Assembly: GCA_028715025.1 (NCBI GenBank)
Contig: JAQTLG010000144.1
Location: 1 to 5,318, forward strand
From: Dehalococcoidia bacterium
Lineage (GTDB): Bacteria; Chloroflexota; Dehalococcoidia; GIF9; UBA5629
Length of the DNA stretch: 5,318 bases
Direction: 5' to 3'
Shown in pieces: positions 1-5,318 of the stretch. The notes beneath the pieces are model-generated. The model was not told the DNA's origin, did not search any database, and saw only the letters and a list, made by a program, of their open reading frames with translations. Position numbers and translations under genes: made by a program. The first letter of the stretch is position 1. Each line of letters starts with the position of its first letter.

Positions 1-2
1 TC

Positions 3-845
3 CTGGAAGCCACCGAGGGAAGGGTAAAAATCGTGGTAAATCCTGGTGAATCGCTTTGCCCGGGCGCAGAAGAGCTTGCTGCGGTAAACAGCGGCAGCGT
101 GGACGCAGCTATGACCGTAATCAACTACGTGGTCGGCCAGGTACCTCTTGCCAATGTCGGGGCACTTCCCTGGGTAGGAATATCCGATGTCGAAAGCAAT
201 CTGGCGGCAACCGCGGAAGCATTGCCTATAATCCAGAATGGTTTCAGTAAATATAATATTCACGTGAACTGGTATGCGTGCGCCCCAACGGCATATGGTC
301 TGGCAACCAAGAAGTCGGTACATGTACCGACCGAAGCCAAAGGCCTCAAGATCAGGTCCGCCGGAGGCGCCATGGACGAATTGATAGCCGGTTGGGGATG
401 CAGCACAGTTACCCTCCCGACGTCTGAAATGTACCAGTCCATACAATACGGTGTTTCGGATGGCACGCTTCTTTCAGTTCCGTCGATGGTAGCTTTCAAG
501 CTGCCCGAAGTCGCCCCATATTATTGTGACCTGGATATTGGAACCGGGGGCTTCTTGTTCTACATCAACAAGGACAAATGGGACAAGATATCCAGCGCAG
601 ACCAGGAAGCGATCAGCAAGGTTACTCCCGAGTTCATGAGAGTTGTTTTGCAGGTAAACGCTGCAAATATCGATAAAGGTCGCAAGGCCCTACCCGAATT
701 GGGCGAGACCGTCTATGTCCCAACCGCAGATGAAATGAAACTCTGGAAGGCGCCCGCTAAAGCCATCTGGGACAATTATGCTGCATCCAGCCCTGAGGCG
801 CAGCAGCTTACAGACATATACAGGAAACACGGTGCAGGTTATTAG
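3..845 (+). CDS. dctP: TRAP transporter solute-binding protein, DctP family (5' end cut off by window)
   Basis: Extracytoplasmic binding protein that captures an organic acid and delivers it to the DctQM membrane complex encoded next. The reading frame is open to the window edge: the ten codons before the GTG at 33 already read as family sequence (LEATEGRVKI, cf. the usual 'TNGRVKI'), so 33 is not the true start. About 280 residues are visible; the family is usually 320-340, so the signal peptide and first beta strand are missing. Numbering from the codon at base 3, family landmarks are the 'GQVPL..VGALPW' stretch, then KGLKIRSAGG with Arg118 (bases 354-356) at the position of the family's conserved carboxylate-binding arginine, then SDGTLLSVP, KLPEVAPYY and INKDKWDKIS. 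This supports a carboxylate ligand, but its identity is not readable. Four cysteines (residues 19, 93, 133, 175) are many for an exported binding protein. Stop is TAG at 843-845. A TAXI-type protein is less likely because the DctP motifs are clear. Confidence 0.93.
   Translation: MEATEGRVKIVVNPGESLCPGAEELAAVNSGSVDAAMTVINYVVGQVPLANVGALPWVGISDVESNLAATAEALPIIQNGFSKYNIHVNWYACAPTAYGLATKKSVHVPTEAKGLKIRSAGGAMDELIAGWGCSTVTLPTSEMYQSIQYGVSDGTLLSVPSMVAFKLPEVAPYYCDLDIGTGGFLFYINKDKWDKISSADQEAISKVTPEFMRVVLQVNAANIDKGRKALPELGETVYVPTADEMKLWKAPAKAIWDNYAASSPEAQQLTDIYRKHGAGY
314..331. repeat. Perfect 18-bp palindrome inside dctP
   Basis: The sequence gtcggtacatgtaccgac is its own reverse complement over all 18 bases, with no spacer, centred between bases 322 and 323; the next outer pair (a/c) does not match. 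It lies wholly in coding sequence (codons for K-S-V-H-V-P-T). It could be a dyad operator-like site, or a chance result of codon choice. No function is claimed. Confidence 0.9.
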
Positions 846-888
846 CAGGTCGATCCCGGCAGGACACGCTTTCCGGACAAAAATATAT

Positions 889-892
889 GGGA
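889..892 (+). promoter_or_regulatory. Weak ribosome binding site for dctQ
   Basis: GGGA ends 10 bases before the GTG at 903 and 19 bases before the in-frame ATG at 912. The spacing therefore favours the GTG start, but the match is short. The 57-base gap it lies in (846-902) shows no clear terminator hairpin or convincing -35/-10 pair, so dctQ is probably read through from dctP. Confidence 0.4.
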
Positions 893-902
893 TTAAACAG
901 CT

Positions 903-1430
903 GTGATAAATATGGTCAAAATACAGCCGGCGCTGAGCAAATTCAATAGAATCTGCGCCTCCATCTCAGGTATCGGTTTCCTCATCATTATATTTCTAAC
1001 CGTATATGAGGTTGTTGTACGGTATGCGTTAAAAGCGCCAACAGCCTGGACACTGGAAATATCTTCGTACATATTACTGTCGGCTACTTTCCTATCGGCG
1101 GCATACACACTTGAAACCGGTGGACATATCAGTATAGATCTGATTCCCACTCTCCTGAAGCCGCAACCAAGAAAAATTCTGGCAATCATTGTAGATGTAC
1201 TGGGGATTGTGTTCGTCGCCTTATGGCTTTGGAAGAGTGCAGTGTTAGCGTGGGATAGCTACAGCCTGCATTGGGTTTCAAGAACTAGACTGGAAGTGAC
1301 GTTATGGCCTTTTTATGCCGTGATACCATTCGGTTTATTCTTTTTATTAGTGCAATACATCATGCTGCTCGCCCGTGCAATAGCAGGTATATTGCCCGAT
1401 ACAGTAAATAACGTGGAAGAAGAAATATAA
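903..1430 (+). CDS. dctQ: TRAP transporter small permease subunit, DctQ family
   Basis: Small integral membrane subunit of the tripartite ATP-independent periplasmic transporter; it pairs with the large DctM subunit in the inner membrane. The product is 175 residues, normal for the family, with four hydrophobic segments at about residues 18-39, 53-70, 91-113 and 134-157. The family signature runs from TM1 to just after TM2: YEVVVRY with Arg40-Tyr41, Trp49, Glu52, and then GGHISIDL with Gly73-Gly74-His75. The start chosen is GTG at 903; ATG at 912, three codons in, is a realistic alternative and changes little. The gene follows dctP by 57 bases and its TAA stop overlaps the dctM ATG by one base, so the two subunits are very likely translationally coupled. 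Some TRAP systems fuse Q and M; here they are separate. The acidic tail (VEEEI) is also where the dctM ribosome binding site falls. Confidence 0.93.
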   Translation: MINMVKIQPALSKFNRICASISGIGFLIIIFLTVYEVVVRYALKAPTAWTLEISSYILLSATFLSAAYTLETGGHISIDLIPTLLKPQPRKILAIIVDVLGIVFVALWLWKSAVLAWDSYSLHWVSRTRLEVTLWPFYAVIPFGLFFLLVQYIMLLARAIAGILPDTVNNVEEEI

Positions 1431-2734
1431 TGGACATCGGGATCATCGGGATATTGCTGTTCGCATTTCTTATTGTGCTGGTGATTGCCGGTATGCCGAT
1501 TGCTTTTGCAATCGGCTTGAGCAGCCTGCTGGGGATCTGGATTTTCATAGGGCCGAATGCATTATCGCAATTAGCCGTGATAAGTTATAAATTCGGAACA
1601 GATGCAACACTAATTCTCGTTCCCATGTTTGTCGTCATGGCGGAGCTTTTAAGCAAAAGCGGCGTAGCCGATCAGGCGTTTGATGCAGGCAGCAAATGGT
1701 TTAGCCAGGTACGCGGCGGTCTTGGGGCCACAGCAGCGTTTGCAGGCATGTTGTTTGGAGCCTGTTGCGGCAGCAGTTCCGGAGGCACCGCTACCATAGG
1801 ATTAGCGGCTATGCCACAGCTTAAGAAACACGGATATGACGGCGGTTTTGCTGCCGGCATAATTGCAGCCGCCGGAACTCTGAGCATCATCATTCCCCCG
1901 AGTGCAATGCTAATCATATATGGCCTGTTGACCGAGGAATCCATCGGTAAATTGTTTATCGCGGGTATCTTACCCGGAATAGTAACCACCGCAATTTTTG
2001 TTGTTTACATCTTGGTGTACGCAAAATTCAGGCCTCAAAATGTTGAACCTGATATGCCCGGCGTTACCTGGCGGGACAGGTTCGCATCGCTTAAGAACAT
2101 CTGGGTATTCATACTGATCGCCCTCGGTGTGCTGGGGTCTATCTATGCAGGTATTTGCACACCAACTGAAAGCGCTTGCGTGGGCGCTTTTCTTTCCCTG
2201 GTTGTTGCAGCCTCATACAGAAAGCTGACATGGCGCAGCCTCCGGGACGTTTTACTCAGCGCAGCCAGGATCTCATGTTTCATTATTTTCATCCTGTTTT
2301 CCGCCTTTACATTTTCATATCTGCTGACTTACCTGGGTATACCTCAACTGATCGCTGAAACTATAGTAAAGAGCGGCATGTCCAGTACCGCGTTTGTGAT
2401 ACTGACAATGCTTATTTTCGTTTTACTGGGCTGCCTGCTCGATCCTGCCGGGATTCTGGTGCTCACCTTGCCGACTCTGGTCCCGGTTATGAGAATTCTG
2501 AATATCGATTTTATCTGGTATGGAGTTTTAGTCACAATGTGTATGATGATAGGTAACCTGACACCGCCCGTGGGACTCAATCTATTCGTGATGAAGACTA
2601 TAGCTCCGGATATCCCCATGAAAAGAATAATTATGGGGACGGCGCCATTTGTTGCACTGATAATCGTCGGCATGCTCATGGTTTTCTTTTTCCCACAGGT
2701 GGCAACATTACTGCCCAATATGATGCGTAACTGA
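1430..2734 (+). CDS. dctM: TRAP transporter large permease subunit, DctM family
   Basis: Large membrane subunit that carries the transport path of the TRAP system, driven by a cation (usually sodium) gradient. The product is 434 residues, close to the family norm, and hydrophobic throughout. Landmarks in order: AGMPIAFAIG (20-29), the first re-entrant hairpin region GACCGSSSGGTATIG (110-124), HGYDGGFAAG (134-143), SIIIPPS (152-158), CTPTES (243-248), DPAGILVL (338-345), TPPVGLNLF (378-386) and a C-terminal FFPQVATLLP. The hairpin segment differs from the common 'SGSSVATAATIG' form: Cys112-Cys113 precede the Gly-Ser-Ser, and Ser-Gly-Gly replaces Val-Ala-Thr. The rest is conventional, so I expect a working permease. 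The ATG overlaps the dctQ stop (TAATG), and a purine-rich GGAAGA tract 10 bases upstream serves as ribosome binding site. The substrate is set mainly by DctP. Stop is TGA at 2732-2734, followed 17 bases later by the crotonase gene. Confidence 0.95.
   Translation: MDIGIIGILLFAFLIVLVIAGMPIAFAIGLSSLLGIWIFIGPNALSQLAVISYKFGTDATLILVPMFVVMAELLSKSGVADQAFDAGSKWFSQVRGGLGATAAFAGMLFGACCGSSSGGTATIGLAAMPQLKKHGYDGGFAAGIIAAAGTLSIIIPPSAMLIIYGLLTEESIGKLFIAGILPGIVTTAIFVVYILVYAKFRPQNVEPDMPGVTWRDRFASLKNIWVFILIALGVLGSIYAGICTPTESACVGAFLSLVVAASYRKLTWRSLRDVLLSAARISCFIIFILFSAFTFSYLLTYLGIPQLIAETIVKSGMSSTAFVILTMLIFVLLGCLLDPAGILVLTLPTLVPVMRILNIDFIWYGVLVTMCMMIGNLTPPVGLNLFVMKTIAPDIPMKRIIMGTAPFVALIIVGMLMVFFFPQVATLLPNMMRN
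2169..2190 (+). other. Hairpin-forming sequence inside dctM
   Basis: AAAGCGC (2169-2175) and GCGCTTT (2184-2190) can form a 7-bp stem with an 8-base loop, followed by a pyrimidine tract (TCTTTCCC). This resembles a weak intrinsic terminator but sits within coding sequence for the CTPTES region of DctM, and the T-run is broken. Probably incidental; recorded because it is the best hairpin I noticed in the window. Confidence 0.35.
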
Positions 2735-2736
2735 GC

Positions 2737-2743
2737 AGGAGGA
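2737..2743 (+). promoter_or_regulatory. Strong ribosome binding site for the crotonase gene
   Basis: AGGAGGA, a full Shine-Dalgarno match, ends 8 bases before the ATG at 2752. It fixes that start and shows that the crotonase is translated efficiently in its own right rather than only by coupling to dctM, whose stop lies just upstream. Confidence 0.85.
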
Positions 2744-2751
2744 TACAAACA

Positions 2752-3567
2752 ATGGATAATCCGACAGACGAGCTGTTATTCGAATGTGACAACGGGATTG
2801 GGGTTATTACTCTCAACCGGCCTGAAAGGAGAAATGCGATCACCAGCACGATGGGTGAAAGATTTGTCGAAGTAATGGAACAGGCCAGAAAAAGAGATGA
2901 TATCAAGGTGCTGATTATCACGGGCAACGGCGAAGGCTTCTGTGCCGGTGCTGATGCTGCAAGCCGGCTCAAAGAACGGATAGGAGATGGCGCTTACAAA
3001 GCGCTGGAGAAGTCCCGCTCAGAACTTCTGGAACCCGGTATGATTGTGATGCCGCATGCACTTATGGACCTTGGGAAACCCGTTATTGCTGCCGTTAATG
3101 GTGTCGCTGCTGCCTCGGGACTTTCGATTGCGCTGCTGTGTGACTTCCGCATTGCTTCAGAAAAAGCGAGATTTGTCGCTTCATGGGTAAGGATAGGGCT
3201 TATGCCGGATGCAGGAGCAAGCTACTGGCTGCCAAGGATTGTGGGAGTTGATAACGCACTGAAGCTATTTTATACTGGTGAGGCAATTGATGCGGCCGAG
3301 GCAAAGAGGATAAACCTTGTTACACAGGTTGTGCCTCATGAAGAGCTGATGAGTACGGCCATGGACTTCGCGGGGAAAATAGCCAGGATGCCCTCCGTAT
3401 CGATTGAGTTGACCCACCGTACGGTTTACCGTTTATTCAATGAGGAGTTATCCAGGCAATTGTTTAATGAAAACCTGGCAATGAATATCTGCTTTAATAC
3501 GGAAGACTTCAGAGAAGGGACGAAAGCTTTCCTTGAGAAGAGAAAGCCTGTATTTAAAGGCATTTAA
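2752..3567 (+). CDS. Enoyl-CoA hydratase/isomerase (crotonase) family protein, PaaG-like active site
   Basis: Cytoplasmic crotonase-fold enzyme expected to act on an acyl-CoA thioester. The product is 271 residues, a normal single-domain length. The N-terminal GVITLNRPERRNAI (16-30) and the two oxyanion-hole regions, GFCAGAD (62-68) and NGVAAASG (116-123), identify the family. The classical hydratase glutamates are absent: by alignment with rat mitochondrial enoyl-CoA hydratase (Glu144, Glu164), the positions are Ser125 and Trp145. Asp153 in IGLMPDAG lies where PaaG-type isomerases (VPDSGG) have their catalytic Asp. Trp145 and Asp153 also have the spacing of Trp137/Asp145 in 4-chlorobenzoyl-CoA dehalogenase, but I see no partner for that enzyme's His90. 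An isomerase or other crotonase chemistry is therefore likelier than simple hydration. The neighbouring AtuA proteins recall the Pseudomonas atu cluster, which also has a crotonase (AtuE), but orthology is not shown. Alignments were made from memory. Confidence 0.9.
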   Translation: MDNPTDELLFECDNGIGVITLNRPERRNAITSTMGERFVEVMEQARKRDDIKVLIITGNGEGFCAGADAASRLKERIGDGAYKALEKSRSELLEPGMIVMPHALMDLGKPVIAAVNGVAAASGLSIALLCDFRIASEKARFVASWVRIGLMPDAGASYWLPRIVGVDNALKLFYTGEAIDAAEAKRINLVTQVVPHEELMSTAMDFAGKIARMPSVSIELTHRTVYRLFNEELSRQLFNENLAMNICFNTEDFREGTKAFLEKRKPVFKGI

Positions 3568-3582
3568 TCAATCAGAAAATTT

Positions 3583-3590
3583 AGAAGGAG
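3583..3590 (+). promoter_or_regulatory. Ribosome binding site that decides the GTG start of the AtuA gene
   Basis: AGAAGGAG ends 7 bases before GTG at 3598. This strong match at ideal spacing supports the GTG start, and the protein that follows (KKIRIGAGSG) begins where AtuA-family proteins usually begin. It lies in the 30-base gap after the crotonase stop, which shows no hairpin. Confidence 0.8.
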
Positions 3591-3597
3591 CGACAAA

Positions 3598-4962
3598 GTG
3601 AAGAAAATCAGGATCGGGGCGGGTTCGGGCTACGCACCTTCCAAGACGGGAGAAGCCCTGAGGCTCGTCAGGGAAGGAAATATCAATTACATCTGCTTTG
3701 ATCAGCTGGCAGAGCTCACCATGTCCATCATGTCCAAGAACCAGCAGAAGGACCCGACCAGGGGTTACCTCACCCAGCACATCGAAGGGATGAAGCAGGT
3801 ATTGCCTGAAGCTCACAAGAGGGGCGTAAAAATCATCACCAACGGTGGCGGCGTCAATCCTGAAGCTGCAGCTGATCAGATACTTAAGATAGCCGCCGAC
3901 AATAACATCAAAGGTTTAAAAGTCGCCGTGATCAAAGGTGACAATATAGCCGGCAGAATCGACGAGATGCTCAAGAAAGGATGGAAGTTCACCAACCTGG
4001 AGACGGGAGAGGACGATATCAGCAAGATTAAAGACAGCATCCTGATCGCCAATGCCTACATCGGCTCCGATTCCATCATCGCCGCCCTGGAAGCCGGCGC
4101 CGATGTGGTTGTTGCGGGAAGGTGTTCGGACAGCGCGCTTTTCGTAGCGCCCATCATGCATGAGTTCGGATGGAAGTTTGAAGACGCATACTGGCCGCGC
4201 ATAGGCGCGGCCATAACCATCGGCCATACGCTCGAATGCGCCGATTTTGTCACGGGAGTGGCCAGCCCGGTATGGGAACATGTACCCAAGCCGGAAGAGA
4301 TCGTCTATCCGCTGGCCGAGGTATCCGAAGACGGGACGGCGATACTGGAGATGCCGTCATCGGGAGGCGGACTGCTTAACGAATGGACGGTCAAGAGCCA
4401 GCTGGTTTACGAGGTACACGATCCCAAGAATTATATAATGCCTGACGGCGTGGCCGATATGACTGCGGTGAAAGTAGAGGACCTCGGCAACAACAGGGTT
4501 AAGCTGAGCAATATGACCGGCAAACGCCGGCCGGATACACTCAAGGTGATTATCGGCTACCCGGGCGGGTTTATCGCAGAGGTTATGAACTATATCTCGG
4601 CGCCTAAAGCTCTGACCAAAGCGAGAAGAGTGGAAGAGATCGGATGGAAAAACCTGACTAAATATGGCATTAAGCGCGAGGATGTGGATATACAGATCGA
4701 CTACATCGGAATAAATTCGATACTTAAGTCCATCGTCCCCACTCCCGACGAAGATCAGATCAACGAAATCGGCTTGCGTATAGCCGCCAGGGGCAAAAAC
4801 CCGCTCGAGGCAGGCATGATAGCCGTGTCTTTCCTGGACATGTCGCCGGTTGGCTTCACGGTATCGGTTCCTTCCAAGCCGAGGAGCTACATCTCCCTGT
4901 GGCCGACGCTGATACCGCGCGAAGAAGTCCCAACGAGTTTTATTATGAAGAGGCTGGAATAA
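3598..4962 (+). CDS. atuA: AtuA family protein, core domain (DUF1446, acyclic terpene utilisation)
   Basis: Cytoplasmic protein of the AtuA/DUF1446 family, named from the citronellol and geraniol degradation cluster of Pseudomonas; the symbol is given at family level only, and its reaction is not settled to my knowledge. The product is 454 residues, the usual length of the core without the C-terminal domain. Family landmarks: Gly-rich GAGSGYAPSKTGEA (7-20), FDQLAELTMSI (34-44), TNGGGVNPEAAA (81-92), ANAYIGSDSI (151-160), ALEAGADVVVAGRCSDSAL (163-181), GHTLECADFVTG (209-220), PLAEVSEDGT (238-247), QLVYEVHDPKNYIMPD (268-283) and GYPGGF (320-325). At residues 14-16 it has PSK where many relatives have GDR, suggesting a distinct subfamily. 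The GTG start is backed by a strong ribosome binding site. The C-terminal domain found fused in longer AtuA proteins is encoded by the next gene, two bases downstream, so the two products probably form one complex. Function in CoA-ester catabolism is inferred from context. Confidence 0.9.
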   Translation: MKKIRIGAGSGYAPSKTGEALRLVREGNINYICFDQLAELTMSIMSKNQQKDPTRGYLTQHIEGMKQVLPEAHKRGVKIITNGGGVNPEAAADQILKIAADNNIKGLKVAVIKGDNIAGRIDEMLKKGWKFTNLETGEDDISKIKDSILIANAYIGSDSIIAALEAGADVVVAGRCSDSALFVAPIMHEFGWKFEDAYWPRIGAAITIGHTLECADFVTGVASPVWEHVPKPEEIVYPLAEVSEDGTAILEMPSSGGGLLNEWTVKSQLVYEVHDPKNYIMPDGVADMTAVKVEDLGNNRVKLSNMTGKRRPDTLKVIIGYPGGFIAEVMNYISAPKALTKARRVEEIGWKNLTKYGIKREDVDIQIDYIGINSILKSIVPTPDEDQINEIGLRIAARGKNPLEAGMIAVSFLDMSPVGFTVSVPSKPRSYISLWPTLIPREEVPTSFIMKRLE

Positions 4963-4964
4963 AG

Positions 4965-5315
4965 ATGAGCAAGAAAGTATTGATTAAAGAACTGGCCTAT
5001 GTCCGTAGCGGCGACAAAGGCGATATCTCCAACGTGGGTATAATGGCCTTCAATAAAGAGAATTACGAGATAATAAGAAAGCAGGTCACGCCGCAGAAGG
5101 TCAAGGACCATTACAAAGAGCTGGTCAAAGGCGAAGTCAAGATATACGAGATGCCCAACATCGACTCTCTGCAGGTGGTGATGTATAAAGCCCTGGGTGG
5201 GGGCGCCACCTCCACTCTCAGGTTCGACGAGACCGGAAAAGCCATGTGTCTGGGCATGCTTTTTATGCCGGTCGAAGTACCGGATGCGTTTAAGCCGGCC
5301 AAACCTCCCATGTAG
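4965..5315 (+). CDS. Stand-alone AtuA C-terminal (ferredoxin-like) domain protein
   Basis: Small protein of 116 residues matching the C-terminal domain of full-length AtuA proteins; probably a partner subunit of the AtuA core encoded just upstream. The signature is ELAYVRSGDKGDISNVGIMA (9-28), followed by KDHYKELVKGEVKIYEMPNI (47-66), ALGGGATSTLRFDETGK (75-91) and a closing LFMPVEVP. I chose ATG at 4965 rather than the upstream in-frame GTG at 4899: the extra 22 codons overlap atuA and read as low-quality sequence, while 4965 sits two bases after the atuA stop and gives the usual N-terminus of the domain (MSKKVLIKELAY). Purine-rich GAAGAGG (4947-4953) and GGA (4956-4958) could bind the ribosome, and the short TAA-AG-ATG junction suggests coupled translation. 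The domain looks complete and ends at TAG three bases before the window edge. Its biochemical role is unknown; it is not a cysteine-cluster ferredoxin, as it has only one Cys. Confidence 0.88.
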   Translation: MSKKVLIKELAYVRSGDKGDISNVGIMAFNKENYEIIRKQVTPQKVKDHYKELVKGEVKIYEMPNIDSLQVVMYKALGGGATSTLRFDETGKAMCLGMLFMPVEVPDAFKPAKPPM

Positions 5316-5318
5316 AGA

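Noticed and set aside
33..35. GTG at 33 as the true start of dctP
   Set aside because: The frame is open upstream to the window edge and those codons match the DctP family, and a signal peptide would be missing, so the gene begins before the window.
846..902. Promoter or terminator between dctP and dctQ
   Set aside because: I found no stem followed by a T-run and no -35/-10 pair at proper spacing; TRAP operons often have an unmarked gap like this.
1435..1452. Tandem 9-base repeat (catcgggat twice) at the start of dctM
   Set aside because: It encodes a repeated hydrophobic Ile-Gly-Ile at the start of the first membrane helix; two copies of 9 bases are best explained by coding.
1672..1989. 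Open frame on the - strand across dctM (105 codons)
   Set aside because: It lies wholly opposite a well-conserved gene, has no ribosome binding site I can see, and its Pro/Ala-rich product looks like a mirror of membrane codons.
3916..4281. Open frame on the - strand across atuA (121 codons)
   Set aside because: Shadow of a strongly conserved + strand gene; the product resembles no family I know.
4266..4283. Near-palindrome tgggaacatgtaccca in atuA, similar in its ACATGTACC part to the dctP palindrome
   Set aside because: One mismatched pair, and the likeness comes from both places encoding His-Val-Pro with the same codons.
903..4962. Possible shift in G+C content between the TRAP genes and atuA
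   Set aside because: Counting single 60-base lines gave 40% at 1321-1380 and 68% at 4081-4140, but 40% at 3901-3960 within atuA too; local swings are too large to argue for different origins without a full count.
4899..4964. Upstream GTG at 4899 as start of the small AtuA domain gene
   Set aside because: It would overlap atuA by 64 bases and add 22 residues unlike the family; the ATG at 4965 has the right spacing and gives the normal N-terminus.

Overview
This window holds one compact, co-directional (+ strand) block of six genes that looks like a single operon, cut at its 5' end by the window edge. Layout: 3-845 is the C-terminal ~280 residues of a DctP-type TRAP solute-binding protein. 903-1430 is the small TRAP membrane subunit (DctQ) and 1430-2734 the large one (DctM), which overlap by one base (TAATG). 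2752-3567 is a crotonase-fold enoyl-CoA hydratase/isomerase family enzyme. 3598-4962 is the core domain of an AtuA (acyclic terpene utilisation, DUF1446) family protein. 4965-5315 is a separate small gene for the AtuA C-terminal domain. The gaps are 57, -1, 17, 30 and 2 bases, with no convincing terminator or promoter between genes. The last three bases (AGA, 5316-5318) lie beyond the final stop, so the operon may continue.

How the genes could work together (inference): the DctPQM tripartite ATP-independent transporter would import an organic acid, powered by an ion gradient. The acid would be converted to a CoA thioester by an enzyme not seen here. The crotonase and the two AtuA-type proteins would then act on the thioester. 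AtuA is named from the citronellol/geraniol pathway of Pseudomonas, where it sits with acyl-CoA enzymes, but I know of no settled biochemical activity for it. The present substrate therefore cannot be named from the sequence.

The most interesting points are: (1) the physical linkage of a TRAP importer to a crotonase and AtuA proteins; (2) the crotonase lacks both glutamates of a classical enoyl-CoA hydratase and instead has an Asp (and a Trp) where isomerases and 4-chlorobenzoyl-CoA dehalogenase-like enzymes carry catalytic residues; (3) AtuA is split into two genes; and (4) a perfect 18-bp palindrome lies inside dctP.

Organism: a bacterium of medium G+C content with strong AGGAGG-type ribosome binding sites, some GTG starts and fairly frequent AGG/AGA (Arg) and ATA (Ile) codons. 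The gene content suits a heterotroph that degrades organic acids as CoA esters, such as an uncultured Chloroflexota, a deltaproteobacterial lineage or a clostridial relative. I cannot assign the phylum with confidence. No RNA genes, CRISPR arrays, insertion sequences or other mobile elements were seen, and no gene-free stretch exceeds 57 bases.
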